DNA of 64,000 nt from Croceimicrobium sp965279135 (GTDB lineage: Bacteria; Bacteroidota; Bacteroidia; Flavobacteriales; Schleiferiaceae). The notes beneath the pieces were generated by a model. It was not told the origin of the DNA, did not search any database, and worked only from the letters and a program-made list of their open reading frames with translations. Numbering within the stretch: the first letter of the stretch is position 1; each line of letters starts with the position of its first letter. This document shows, in pieces, positions 23,526 through 32,304 of this stretch. The stretch covers positions 868,001-932,000 of the forward strand of contig OZ257133.1 in the NCBI GenBank assembly GCA_965279135.1. The letters run 5' to 3'. The position numbers and the translations under genes are program-made.

Positions 23526-24659
23526 CTATAGCGAGTATACAATGGCTACGCTCCCGAAATAGTGGTTTCGTTCCGGGAATATACCTGAATCAAATTCAGC
23601 GGTACGTATTGTGTTTTTGAATTGAAGGGCCAAGGTATTTAGCTTATTAGGTCGACAGGAACTCACCCATTTTACAGAATAGCCAAGTCCAAATACAAAT
23701 TCATAAACCAATGGATTTACCCAATCCTCTTCTAGTCTATATACCTCATCATCCTGATAAAACAGTCGACCAACCAGCATTGAATTTCTGGCCATTACAG
23801 TGGTTAAAAACTGACCGAAAACGAAAAACTCTTTTCTGCGATTAGCTTCAGGAACTTGCTGCAAGTTCATGGAGGCAGTACCTAAAGAGTTAAATGCGCT
23901 AAACCAATTGTAGATGTCATTCTTATCAATCAAGCCATAGCGACCACCAATTCCGCCATATACTCTCATATAGTATCCTGCGGAGCCGCCAACCATCCAG
24001 CCGGCATCCGCTCCTCTACAGGATTTAAGTTCAATTCTGCTTGCCGGATCTTCGTATTTATTAAAAGTTTGAAAGCGATTAAAATCAATGAGCATTGTGA
24101 ATTTTGGACCTTCCTTACCAATTTGATTATCCCAACCTTCTGGAACGGGGCGAGTGATGGCTGGCGAACGGTGGATGGCTGACTGTACTTCCCGACCTAG
24201 ATAGGTGCCAAAGAGTCCATAGTTGATGGTCCAGGCCTGGTAGACATCTCGCATGCTTTCTTTAGTGTATTTCGTGATTTGCCTGGTGCTTAGCGCCAGT
24301 AAAAATGCATAGGGGCGGTCCCCAATAACTACACCAGTGGTATCTAACTTTTCTGGGGTGAAGGCCGTGCCGATAAGTCCCATGCCACTGGAATAGTTCT
24401 CAAATTTTCCTGAGCATGGGGTGATTTTGTGAAGCAGGCTTAGGGGATAATGGGTAAACCACTTTCCCATATTCTTATTGGTGACGTCGATGTTGAAGCC
24501 CATGGTGTAATTACGATCTTCATTATTGGGAGCCAAAATATCCTGATCGCTAATAATGGAAAGGATAGTACCTTGATTAAGGGTGCCTGTGTTTACCCTC
24601 TGACCATGGACATAAAAGAGACTGAGTAGAACAGCAATGAAGCTGTAGTAATATTTCAT
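23526..24659 (-). CDS. LpxR-like outer membrane lipid A deacylase
   Basis: A 377-aa protein with a signal peptide (MKYYYSFIAVLLSLFYVHGQ) and a beta-barrel profile. It shows segments typical of the LpxR/DUF2219 family: an early NEDRNYTMGF (asparagine and threonine in the first strand), DRPYAFLLALS, GLFGTYLGREVQSAIHR and GWDNQIGKEGP. LpxR removes the 3'-acyloxyacyl chain from lipid A at the cell surface. The C-terminal strand ends in an aromatic pattern (FGSVAIVYSL). It is the first gene of a minus-strand pair. Enzymatic activity is inferred from the family. Confidence 0.8.
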   Translation of the reverse strand: MKYYYSFIAVLLSLFYVHGQRVNTGTLNQGTILSIISDQDILAPNNEDRNYTMGFNIDVTNKNMGKWFTHYPLSLLHKITPCSGKFENYSSGMGLIGTAFTPEKLDTTGVVIGDRPYAFLLALSTRQITKYTKESMRDVYQAWTINYGLFGTYLGREVQSAIHRSPAITRPVPEGWDNQIGKEGPKFTMLIDFNRFQTFNKYEDPASRIELKSCRGADAGWMVGGSAGYYMRVYGGIGGRYGLIDKNDIYNWFSAFNSLGTASMNLQQVPEANRRKEFFVFGQFLTTVMARNSMLVGRLFYQDDEVYRLEEDWVNPLVYEFVFGLGYSVKWVSSCRPNKLNTLALQFKNTIRTAEFDSGIFPERNHYFGSVAIVYSL

Positions 24660-24761
24660 GATTAGGTTGGTTGGTGATTTCGATCTAAAACTATTAAATA
24701 ATATGGAGTGGCTGTTGTTACTTCAACGCAAAGGCAAATAGTATCTCTTAGGAAAAACTGT

Positions 24762-25242
24762 TTACTTAAACGCAAAGATGCAAAGGACGCAAAGTGACGC
24801 TAAGGGTGAAGAGCTGCTTTGTGAAGCTTTGCGCCCTTTGCGCCTTGAGGCCGCCTTTGGCGGGCGGGCGGTTAAGAAAATCAGATTACTTCAACGCAAA
24901 GACACAAAGGACGCAAAGTGACGCTAAGGGTGAAGAGTTGCTATGTGAAGCTTTGCGCTCTTTGCCTCTTGAGGCCGCCTTTGGCGGACGGGCGGTTAAG
25001 AAAATCGGGTTACTTCAACGCAAAGACACAAAGGACGCAAAGTGACGCTAAGGGTGAAGAGTTGCTTTGCGTTCCTCTGCGCTCTTTGCCTCTTGAGGCC
25101 GCCTTTGGCGGACGAGCGGTTAGGGAAATCGGGTTACTTCAACGCAAAGACACAAAGGACGCAAAGTATCGCTAAGGTTATCAGGGTCTCTGTGAAACTT
25201 TGCGCTCTTTGCCTCTCGAGGCCGCCCCCGGCGGACGAGCGT
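24762..25242 (+). repeat. 124-bp tandem repeat, about 4 copies
   Basis: GACGCAAAG recurs at 24786, 24910, 25034 and 25158, an exact 124-bp period over nearly four units. Each unit contains AACGCAAAGACACAAAGGAC, GACGCTAAGGGTGAAGAG, TTTGCGCTCTTTGCCTCTTG and a palindromic GCCGCCTTTGGCGG. A partial extra start (TTACTTCAACGCAAAGG) lies at 24718. Because 124 is not a multiple of three, three spurious frames of the same peptide start 124 nt apart; none is a gene. The array fills the divergent gap between the LpxR-like and aminotransferase genes. Confidence 0.93.
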
Positions 25243-25289
25243 TGAAGCAAGCATTAAAAAAACCACAAAGAAGTACACCTCCCGTACCC

Positions 25290-25320
25290 TTTGCCCAATG
25301 AAACCCTCATCGTATTTTTG
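25290..25320 (+). promoter_or_regulatory. Consensus Bacteroidota promoter
   Basis: TTTG at 25290-25293, 19 nt, then TATTTTTG at 25313-25320, a perfect TAnnTTTG. It drives the aminotransferase-murB unit, whose ATG lies 17 nt downstream. Confidence 0.75.
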
Positions 25321-25337
25321 CCGCCTAAATAATTTCC

Positions 25338-26537
25338 ATGCCGGCAATTTCACTCAAAGGGCAAACCATGCCCGAATCGCCAATTCGTAAACTGGCTCCA
25401 TTTGCGGAAGCTGCGAAGTTTCAAGGAAAAGAGGTATTCCATCTCAATATCGGTCAACCGGATATTCAAACACCACCGGAGGCCATTGAAGCGGTTCGAA
25501 ATGCCAATTTGGAGATATTGGAATACAGCCCCTCAGAAGGATTCGCCTCTTATCGCAAGGCTCTGGCTGCCTATTATGCAAAGAATGGTATCCATATCAA
25601 TTCCGATGACCTAATAGTAAGTACCGGAGGATCAGAAGCGATTCTTTTCGCAATGGGTGCGATCTGTGATCCCGGTGATGAGGTAATTATCCCTGAGCCC
25701 TTCTATGCAAATTACAATGGTTTTAGTGTTAACGCCGGTGTGAATGTGGTACCTGTTACCGCTCAGATTGAAGATGGTTTTGCCTTACCGCCAATAGAAG
25801 CTTTCGAAGCCGCTATTACAGACAAGACCAAGGCAATAATGATTTGTAATCCTGGGAACCCTACTGGATATTTATATACCGAGGCTGAACTAGAAGCCTT
25901 GAGAGACTTAGTGTTAAAACATGATCTGTATCTCTTGGCCGATGAGGTTTATCGGGAGTTTGCTTACGATAATCATCATCATATTTCCATCCTCAACTTA
26001 GAAGGTTTAGAGGAGCATGCTATTGTAATCGATTCGGTTTCCAAACGCTACAGTATGTGTGGTGCCAGGATAGGTTGTGTGATTTCGAGAAACAGCGCTT
26101 TAAATGCAACCATGCTTAAATTCGCGCAAGCACGTTTGAGTCCACCGACCATGGCGCAAATCGCTGCTGAAGCGGCTTTAGAGGTTGACGAATCCTACTA
26201 TGAGCAGGTAAAGGCAGAATACGTCAATCGACGCAATATATTGGTGGATGGGCTAAACAGTATTGAAGGTGTAATTTGTCCCAAGCCATCCGGATCATTC
26301 TATGTAATCGCCCAGTTGCCGGTTGACAGCGCAGAGCGATTTGCGCAATGGTTGCTATCGGCTTTTGCTGATAACAATCAAACTTTAATGATCGCTCCGG
26401 CTGAAGGTTTTTATGCGACTCCTGGGATGGGACAGAATCAGGTTCGATTAGCCTATGTTTTGGAATCGGATAAGCTAGAAAGATGTGTGGAGCTAATACG
26501 CTTAGCCCTTCAGCAATATCCTGGAACACACTATTAA
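25338..26537 (+). CDS. PLP-dependent aminotransferase, class I (AspC-like)
   Basis: The 399-aa protein is a fold-type I aminotransferase: N-terminal LNIGQPDIQTP, substrate and PLP elements NPGNPTGYLY and ADEVYREFAYD, the PLP lysine in DSVSKRYSMCGARIG (Lys236), and the C-terminal VRLAYVLE arginine that binds the alpha-carboxylate. It matches the aspartate/aromatic aminotransferase branch common in Bacteroidota. Substrate preference is not certain. The downstream murB overlaps its stop by one base (TAATG). Confidence 0.92.
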   Translation: MPAISLKGQTMPESPIRKLAPFAEAAKFQGKEVFHLNIGQPDIQTPPEAIEAVRNANLEILEYSPSEGFASYRKALAAYYAKNGIHINSDDLIVSTGGSEAILFAMGAICDPGDEVIIPEPFYANYNGFSVNAGVNVVPVTAQIEDGFALPPIEAFEAAITDKTKAIMICNPGNPTGYLYTEAELEALRDLVLKHDLYLLADEVYREFAYDNHHHISILNLEGLEEHAIVIDSVSKRYSMCGARIGCVISRNSALNATMLKFAQARLSPPTMAQIAAEAALEVDESYYEQVKAEYVNRRNILVDGLNSIEGVICPKPSGSFYVIAQLPVDSAERFAQWLLSAFADNNQTLMIAPAEGFYATPGMGQNQVRLAYVLESDKLERCVELIRLALQQYPGTHY

Positions 26538-27556
26538 TGCTCCATTTTCAAAAGAATTACAGCCTCAAGGACTACAATACTTTTGGTCTGGATGAAGAAG
26601 CAAAGATTTTTGTTAGAATCCAGGAAGAATCCGAATTGGAAGAGCTCATTCAGCATGAGTTCTTTAAGGAGAATTCCATCTTATGGCTTGGCGGAGGTTC
26701 AAACATGTTGCTAACCCAAGCCTATGAAGGTTTAGTCGTCAAGCTTGAGTTTCGAGGAAAGAGCATTCAGCATTTAAATGATGACGAGACCCTGGTTGAG
26801 GTTGCCGGTGGAGAGAATTGGCACGATTTAGTTCAATGGACGATTAGCCAGGGTTTGGGAGGCTTGGAAAACCTATCCTTGATTCCCGGAAATGTTGGTA
26901 CAGCTCCCATCCAGAACATTGGAGCTTATGGGGTAGAACTCAAGGACCATTTTGAATCGCTAAAGGCATTTGATCTTCAAGAGAAGCGTTGGTGTACTTT
27001 TAAGAAAGAAGATTGTGGATTTGGATATCGGCAATCAATCTTCAAGTCTTCCCATAAGGGGCGTTACGTTATTACTTCCGTATGCTTTCGCTTAAGTCGA
27101 CAAGACCACCAGCTACACACGGATTATGGTGCCATTCAAGATAAATTGAAGGAGAAGGGGCAATCCCCAGGTATTGACTCTATCGCAGAGGCAGTTATTG
27201 AAATTCGTCAATCGAAATTGCCTGATCCGGCGGAGATCGGAAACAGTGGGAGTTTCTTTAAAAACCCGATTGTAAGTTTATCGGAATACGAACGACTAAA
27301 AGAGGAGTTCCCGGAGATTATAGCCTATCCTGCGGGAGTAGAACAAATGAAGTTAGCCGCGGGTTGGTTAATTGAAAAGGCTGGTTGGAAAGGATACCGC
27401 AAAGGCGATGCGGGAGTTCACAAAAGGCAGGCCTTGGTTTTAGTAAATTATGGGGCCGCAAGAGGTTTTGAGATTAAAGAATTGGCAGAGGCCGTACAAG
27501 AATCAGTTTACCGTACCTTTGCCGTCGCTTTAGAAGCTGAAGTGAACATTATTTAA
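26537..27556 (+). CDS. murB: UDP-N-acetylenolpyruvoylglucosamine reductase
   Basis: A 339-aa protein of the type I MurB length. It shows YNTFGLDEEA at the start, the FAD-binding LGGGSNMLL and PGNVGTAPIQNIGAYG, and the catalytic NSGSFFKNP (Ser239, which protonates the substrate), ending with VNYGAARGFEI. It reduces UDP-GlcNAc-enolpyruvate to UDP-MurNAc in peptidoglycan synthesis. I use the ATG at 26537 that overlaps the aminotransferase TAA, since an earlier in-frame ATG at 26483 lies inside that gene. Identification is secure. Confidence 0.96.
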   Translation: MLHFQKNYSLKDYNTFGLDEEAKIFVRIQEESELEELIQHEFFKENSILWLGGGSNMLLTQAYEGLVVKLEFRGKSIQHLNDDETLVEVAGGENWHDLVQWTISQGLGGLENLSLIPGNVGTAPIQNIGAYGVELKDHFESLKAFDLQEKRWCTFKKEDCGFGYRQSIFKSSHKGRYVITSVCFRLSRQDHQLHTDYGAIQDKLKEKGQSPGIDSIAEAVIEIRQSKLPDPAEIGNSGSFFKNPIVSLSEYERLKEEFPEIIAYPAGVEQMKLAAGWLIEKAGWKGYRKGDAGVHKRQALVLVNYGAARGFEIKELAEAVQESVYRTFAVALEAEVNII

Positions 27557-27565
27557 AGAGTAGAA

Positions 27566-27790
27566 ATGGAAGTTTTTTTAGTAGCAGCAGTATTGTTAGG
27601 ACTCGGATTTGCCGGCATTGCAATTAAAATCTGGGCTAAGAAGGATGGGGAGTTTTCAGGTACCTGTGCTAGTAATAGTCCCTTCCTAAACGAAACAGGG
27701 GAAAACTGTTCGTTTTGTGGTGCAGCGCCGAAAGATCAATGTAAGAAGGATGAATCTAAATCCGGTCAGATTAGCCCTCAGGGTATCTGA
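27566..27790 (+). CDS. Small NqrM-like membrane protein with cysteine cluster
   Basis: The 74-aa product has one N-terminal membrane segment (VFLVAAVLLGLGFAGIAIKIW). A conserved-looking tail follows with GTCASNSPFLNETGENC and CGAAPKDQC (Cys34, Cys48, Cys51, Cys59). This one-helix plus four-cysteine layout resembles NqrM, which delivers iron during Na+-NQR maturation, and the gene converges with apbE, whose product flavinylates NQR. It overlaps the apbE 3' end by 13 nt. The NqrM assignment is by architecture and context only. Confidence 0.55.
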   Translation: MEVFLVAAVLLGLGFAGIAIKIWAKKDGEFSGTCASNSPFLNETGENCSFCGAAPKDQCKKDESKSGQISPQGI

Positions 27791-28809
27791 TTAAGTACTC
27801 TACTTTTAAATCCCTCTGATTGGTAAATCTTCCAATCTTCTTTTCCCGGTTCCGTATAGATTAGATATACTTCAAGTTGATTGGGGTTTTCTTCCAGATA
27901 CTTTAAACTCTTCTGGAGCCCCATGCTCATAAATACCGTAGCAAAAGCATCTGCTTCCATGCAGGTAGGCGCAAGTACTGAAGCGCTTAGTAATCGGTTT
28001 TTCGCGGGATAGCCGCTCTTCGTATTAATGGTATGCGCGTAACGAATGCCACTGGCCGTATCTACCCAAAACTTGCGATAGTTTCCGGAAGTAGCCAGAG
28101 CCAGAGAATCCAATCCGAGTATAAACTGAAAACGATCTTGTTCATCAATCTCTTCGGTTGGTTTATCTACACCAATGCGCCAGGGATTGCCACTAATGTT
28201 TTTACCCAGGCATCGCAATTCGCCCCCTACTTCAACCATGTAGTTTTTTACACCATAGCTTGCTAGCATTTCACAAATGAGATCAACCGTATAGCCTTGT
28301 GCGATTGCATTATAGTCCAATTCCATGCCCTTAGGTAGAAACCAGGTATCACTAAGTGGATTCAGCTTTTCCAGACCAACGTAGGATTTTATGCTATCCA
28401 CGGCACTGGTATCCACCTTACGTCGGGCATCTGGACCAAATCCCCAGAATCGTACTAGTTTCCCTACTGTTGGATCGAAATAGGCATCGGAAGCTTTCCA
28501 AACTTCAATCGACTTTTCATGTACAGTAGCCAGAAAAGGGTCTGGTTCTAAAGTATCCCCTCTATTCAATCTGCTTATTTGAGAGTTTTCTACATAAGTA
28601 CTCATCGCATTATCTACATCCCTAAAAAGTTGATCAAGCTTTTCTTCTACTTTGGGAATATTCGATCCGGTATAGAGGTAGGAAACATTAAAGGTGGTTC
28701 CTTGCGCATAACCGTGATATTGGGCCTCCATGGATTTATCCCCATTACAGGATACCAGAAGGAATAGAACCAGGAGAAGACTGATATTATAAAGGCTAGA
28801 CAGTTTCAA
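27778..28809 (-). CDS. apbE: FAD:protein FMN transferase
   Basis: This 343-aa protein has a lipoprotein signal (FLLVSC, Cys21) and the ApbE fold: GTTFNVSYLY, the central AIAQGYTVDLICEML, NYMVEVGGELRCLGKN, and the metal-binding SASVLAPTCMEADAFATVFMSMG near the C-terminus. It attaches FMN to threonine residues of periplasm-facing NQR and RNF subunits. No nqr genes are in the window. Its 5' end overlaps the symporter gene by 14 nt, so both are on one transcript. Confidence 0.93.
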   Translation of the reverse strand: MKLSSLYNISLLLVLFLLVSCNGDKSMEAQYHGYAQGTTFNVSYLYTGSNIPKVEEKLDQLFRDVDNAMSTYVENSQISRLNRGDTLEPDPFLATVHEKSIEVWKASDAYFDPTVGKLVRFWGFGPDARRKVDTSAVDSIKSYVGLEKLNPLSDTWFLPKGMELDYNAIAQGYTVDLICEMLASYGVKNYMVEVGGELRCLGKNISGNPWRIGVDKPTEEIDEQDRFQFILGLDSLALATSGNYRKFWVDTASGIRYAHTINTKSGYPAKNRLLSASVLAPTCMEADAFATVFMSMGLQKSLKYLEENPNQLEVYLIYTEPGKEDWKIYQSEGFKSRVLNQIP

Positions 28810-30253
28810 GCTTCTTCTTTTTTGAATTAGACAAGAGTAGTAGGAATAGGAACATTATAAATCCATTAAGGATTAAATGTTCAAAGCTCATTTTATAGCC
28901 ATAGTATTCGTAGGCCATTTCGCGTATTACATAGGACAGTAGAGGTGCAACAATGGCGGCTATGGGTACCAGGCGATCCCGAACCTCGTATTTGGTATAA
29001 AGGCCAAATGCATAGAGCCCAAGAAGAGGACCATAGGTATAGCCAGCTGCGGTAAAGAGTTCTGTAATTACACTATCATCATTGAGCTCATTGAAAATGA
29101 GAATGACCAGAAATAATAATGCGGAGAAGCTCAAGTGCACTAGTTTCCTCAGAGTCTTGGAACGCTTTACTTCCATCTTATCGATACCGATAATATCCAC
29201 GCAAAATGAGGTGGTTAATGCTGTTAAGGCAGAATCAGCGCTGGAGTAGGCCGCTGCTACCAGGCCGAGAATAAAGAGGATCAATACAAGGTTTCCTAAT
29301 TGCCCACTAAGTGCCACTGCAGTGTACAATTCATCAGCTTTGCCAAAAGTAATTCCCTCGGCCGCTGCAAAATCATATAAAAGGGCACCGAGGGAAAGGA
29401 AAACTAAGTTGACCACTACCAAGATAATCGACAGCCAGAACATGTTTTTCTGAGCGTCCCCGAGGTTTCGGCAACTGAGGTTCTTCTGCATCATATCCTG
29501 GTCTAATCCAGTCATCACGATCGTGAGAAACATTCCGCTCATGAAGTTTTTCAGAAAAAAGTTTCCGGATTTCCAATCCCCAAAAAAGAAGATCTGTGAA
29601 TATTCGGATTGACTTACATATTGCAACAAATTGAGCTCTGGTAGAAGCTTTTGCTTAATGGTGATTACCGTGATGATCACCGCTGTAAGCATTAGGGCCG
29701 TTTGTAGGGTGTCGGTCCAGATAATGGTTTTAATTCCACTGCGGAAGGTGTAAACCCATATCAGAATGATGGTAATCATCACCGTAAGCCAAAAGGGAAT
29801 TTCTAAAGGATCGAAGATGGCGGACTGTAAAACAATTGCAATAAGGTATAGGCGAAATGCAGCCCCAATGACCCTTGAGAGCAAGAAGAAAGCGGATCCG
29901 GTTGTATAGGAGCTTCGGCCGAATCGCCCCTCGAGGTAGGTGTAAATGCTAGTGAGTTGTAATCTGTAGTAGAGGGGAAGCAAGACCCGAATAATGATAA
30001 TGTAACCCGCCACATAACCCAGAACCACTTGCATGTAGGCAAAAGAATTATTGGCCACTAATCCAGGTACAGAGAGGAAAGTTACCCCCGATAAAGAGGC
30101 GCCTACCATCCCAAAAGCCACTGCATACCAAGGACTTTGTCGATTGCCAAGGAAGAAAGCCTGGTGATCATCACTTCTTCCCGATAGAAAGCTAATACCA
30201 ATGAGTAAGACAAAATATCCTAGTATGATCCCAATGAGTAAGCTGGCTTCCAT
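28796..30253 (-). CDS. Sodium:solute symporter (SSS family)
   Basis: The 485-aa polytopic protein has about 13 membrane helices. Its SSS features are GMVGASLSGVTFLSVPG near residue 50, the segment with GLDQDMMQKNLSCRNLGDAQKNMF, and SSADSALTALTTSFCVDI near residue 345. The last carries the Ser/Thr sodium-site residues. Members of this Bacteroidota branch are often annotated as proline, glucose or sialic-acid-type symporters; the substrate cannot be told here. The gene lies before apbE with a 14-nt overlap. Confidence 0.88.
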   Translation of the reverse strand: MEASLLIGIILGYFVLLIGISFLSGRSDDHQAFFLGNRQSPWYAVAFGMVGASLSGVTFLSVPGLVANNSFAYMQVVLGYVAGYIIIIRVLLPLYYRLQLTSIYTYLEGRFGRSSYTTGSAFFLLSRVIGAAFRLYLIAIVLQSAIFDPLEIPFWLTVMITIILIWVYTFRSGIKTIIWTDTLQTALMLTAVIITVITIKQKLLPELNLLQYVSQSEYSQIFFFGDWKSGNFFLKNFMSGMFLTIVMTGLDQDMMQKNLSCRNLGDAQKNMFWLSIILVVVNLVFLSLGALLYDFAAAEGITFGKADELYTAVALSGQLGNLVLILFILGLVAAAYSSADSALTALTTSFCVDIIGIDKMEVKRSKTLRKLVHLSFSALLFLVILIFNELNDDSVITELFTAAGYTYGPLLGLYAFGLYTKYEVRDRLVPIAAIVAPLLSYVIREMAYEYYGYKMSFEHLILNGFIMFLFLLLLSNSKKKKLETV

Positions 30254-30297
30254 GAATGAAATTTCCGCAAATAAAATAAAATGCTTCTTAGTGCCTT

Positions 30298-30305
30298 TAT
30301 CTTTG
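30298..30305 (+). promoter_or_regulatory. Exact TAnnTTTG box 4 nt before the recR start
   Basis: TATCTTTG matches the Bacteroidota -7 element perfectly; the ATG at 30310 follows after CCCC. Transcription would begin at or beside the start codon. No clear -33 TTTG is seen in the A-rich stretch upstream. Confidence 0.55.
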
Positions 30306-30309
30306 CCCC

Positions 30310-30936
30310 ATGGACTTTTCCTCCAAGTACCTCGAAAAAGCAGTTTTGGAAATTTCAGGCCTACCGGGAATAGGTAGGAAAACAGCTTTGCGCCTGGCTT
30401 TGCATATGCTTAGGCGCGATGAATCTGAGATTGAAGCTTTAGCTGAAAGCCTGCTCGATCTAAAGCAAAAGGTAAAACGTTGCAAATCCTGCGGAAACCT
30501 TAGCGATCAGGATTTATGTGAAATCTGCACCAATCCCAAACGCGATCACAGTTTGATTTGTGTAGTTGAGGATATTAGAGATGTAATGGCGATTGAGAAC
30601 ACAGGTCAGTATCGTGGCGCATATCAGGTATTAGGCGCTTTAATAAGTCCTATGGATGGAGTAGGCCCTACCGACCTTAACCTTCAGAGTTTATTGGATA
30701 AAGTAGAGGCTTCCAAAGTGTCTGAAGTCATATTAGCACTTAGTGGAACTATGGAAGGTGAAACCACCGCTTTCTATATCTATAAAAGGCTTAAGAACTA
30801 TAAGCTCAAGTTATCTTCCATTGCCAGAGGCATTGCCGTAGGTGATCAATTGGAATATGCTGATGAACTGACCTTAGCGCGCAGTATTCAGCATCGCTTG
30901 CCTTATGAGCAATCTCTTCAACAAAACCGTTCCTAG
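30310..30936 (+). CDS. recR: Recombination mediator protein RecR
   Basis: The 208-aa protein has the RecR helix-hairpin-helix (LPGIGRKTALRLALHML), a four-cysteine zinc finger (Cys58, Cys61, Cys70, Cys73) and the Toprim region with ICVVEDIRDVMAIE. The C-terminal GDQLEYADELTLARSIQHR motif closes it. With RecF and RecO it loads RecA on SSB-coated DNA. The start at 30310 is set by the box described upstream. The glycosyltransferase genes follow after 3 nt. Confidence 0.96.
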   Translation: MDFSSKYLEKAVLEISGLPGIGRKTALRLALHMLRRDESEIEALAESLLDLKQKVKRCKSCGNLSDQDLCEICTNPKRDHSLICVVEDIRDVMAIENTGQYRGAYQVLGALISPMDGVGPTDLNLQSLLDKVEASKVSEVILALSGTMEGETTAFYIYKRLKNYKLKLSSIARGIAVGDQLEYADELTLARSIQHRLPYEQSLQQNRS

Positions 30937-30939
30937 ACC

Positions 30940-32304
30940 ATGTTTAAAGACCTAAGAGCCCTTGGTCTTTTTGGAATAGCCCTGCTATGTCGAATCCCAT
31001 TTTTATGGGAAGGTTATGGAAAGGAATTTGATGCCTGGAGTAATGCGCTAAATGCCCGAATTATATCTCAAACCGGAGTTTACGAAGTTTCTCGTTTACC
31101 AGGGCACCCATTGCAGGAGATGCTTCTTAGCAGTCTTTGGTCTGCAGATCAAGGTTACTTTCTGTTTAATTTTTTGAGTGCCATTTTTAGTGCTTTTGCG
31201 GTTTGGGCATTTTATCAAATTTTGAAATTTCATCAGGTTAGGGATGCCTTCACTTGGACATTGGCCTTCAATTTCATCCCGGTATTCTTTATTGCAGGAA
31301 CCTATACCATAGATTACAATTATGCCTTGGCCTTCATTCTATTAGCCTATCTATCTTTATTGAGGGAGAAATATATACTGGCGGGAGTTTTCCTTGGTCT
31401 GGCCACCGGTTTTAGAATTAGCTCTCTTGGTTTTTTACTTCCTTTCTTCCTGTTGTTGGGACTTCAATGGAGGCCGCTATTAAAGTTGTTTAGCGTCGCA
31501 TTTATAGTTTCAGCCATCTCTTATGCTTTACCTATTAGTACCTACGGTTGGAGCTTTCTTGATTTTCACAAACCTCCCTTTCCAGGTTGGTCTTCTGTCT
31601 TATACAAATTGAGCATTGGCATCTGGGGTTTACCACTATTGATTTTTATGTTGTTAAGCTCCTGGATCTTAATCAAAAGAAAAGCGGAAGTATTTAAGCC
31701 CAATCATTTCAAAGGATTAGCTTGGCCCTGGTTCTTGTTGATTGTAATTCTTTTGCAACTGCTGGTCTTTCTGCGTCTCCCTTTTAAAGCAGAGTTTTTT
31801 ATTCCCGCCTTACCCTTTATTCTGTTAGCCTGGGCAGCCCATAGCCGAGGCAAAATGGGACGTTGGGCAGCTTATGCTTCGCTAACTTCATGCTTGTTTT
31901 TCGGTTTCGATTACAAGAATTCCTGGCGAGGGGCTGAACCGATTGCTGGCCACTTTGAGTTTAAAGCTGGTGACAAAGAAATTTATTGCTCCCCCTTTCA
32001 AGGACCGCTTAGTATTGATCAGAGTAAAAGGCGAGTAAGGAGTGCGACGGTAGAGCAGGGTATTCAGATTTTACAGAAATCTGAACCCGCATTGGTAGTA
32101 GCGGGCTGGTATTTACCGGAGTTACTATATAAGTATCCTGATGGTCCTCATGAGATCTTGCACTATGCAAGCCAAGATCAGATTGACTCCGCTCACTTAG
32201 CTGGGCTGCGAATTTTATATTTACCGGAAATTGGCCAGCAAAATGAAATAATGTCCGGACATTCACGATTAGTGGAGGAAGGACAGCCCTTATTGAGACC
32301 ATGA
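30940..32304 (+). CDS. GT-C-type membrane glycosyltransferase-like protein
   Basis: The 454-aa protein has about 10-11 membrane helices and a C-terminal soluble part. The first loop (GYGKEFDAWSNALNARIISQTGVYEVSRLPGHPL) contains acidic residues in the position where GT-C/GT39-type polyprenyl-phosphate mannosyltransferases have their catalytic aspartate. Downstream is a GT2 gene with a 4-nt overlap (ATGA). It probably adds a sugar from a lipid carrier to a surface glycan or lipid. Family placement is by fold and pattern; sugar and acceptor are unknown. Confidence 0.65.
   Translation: MFKDLRALGLFGIALLCRIPFLWEGYGKEFDAWSNALNARIISQTGVYEVSRLPGHPLQEMLLSSLWSADQGYFLFNFLSAIFSAFAVWAFYQILKFHQVRDAFTWTLAFNFIPVFFIAGTYTIDYNYALAFILLAYLSLLREKYILAGVFLGLATGFRISSLGFLLPFFLLLGLQWRPLLKLFSVAFIVSAISYALPISTYGWSFLDFHKPPFPGWSSVLYKLSIGIWGLPLLIFMLLSSWILIKRKAEVFKPNHFKGLAWPWFLLIVILLQLLVFLRLPFKAEFFIPALPFILLAWAAHSRGKMGRWAAYASLTSCLFFGFDYKNSWRGAEPIAGHFEFKAGDKEIYCSPFQGPLSIDQSKRRVRSATVEQGIQILQKSEPALVVAGWYLPELLYKYPDGPHEILHYASQDQIDSAHLAGLRILYLPEIGQQNEIMSGHSRLVEEGQPLLRP

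Noticed and set aside
24794..25245. Three overlapping frames of 67-85 codons with nearly the same peptide
   Set aside because: They are the 124-bp repeat read in three frames; starts are exactly 124 nt apart and there is no independent coding signal.
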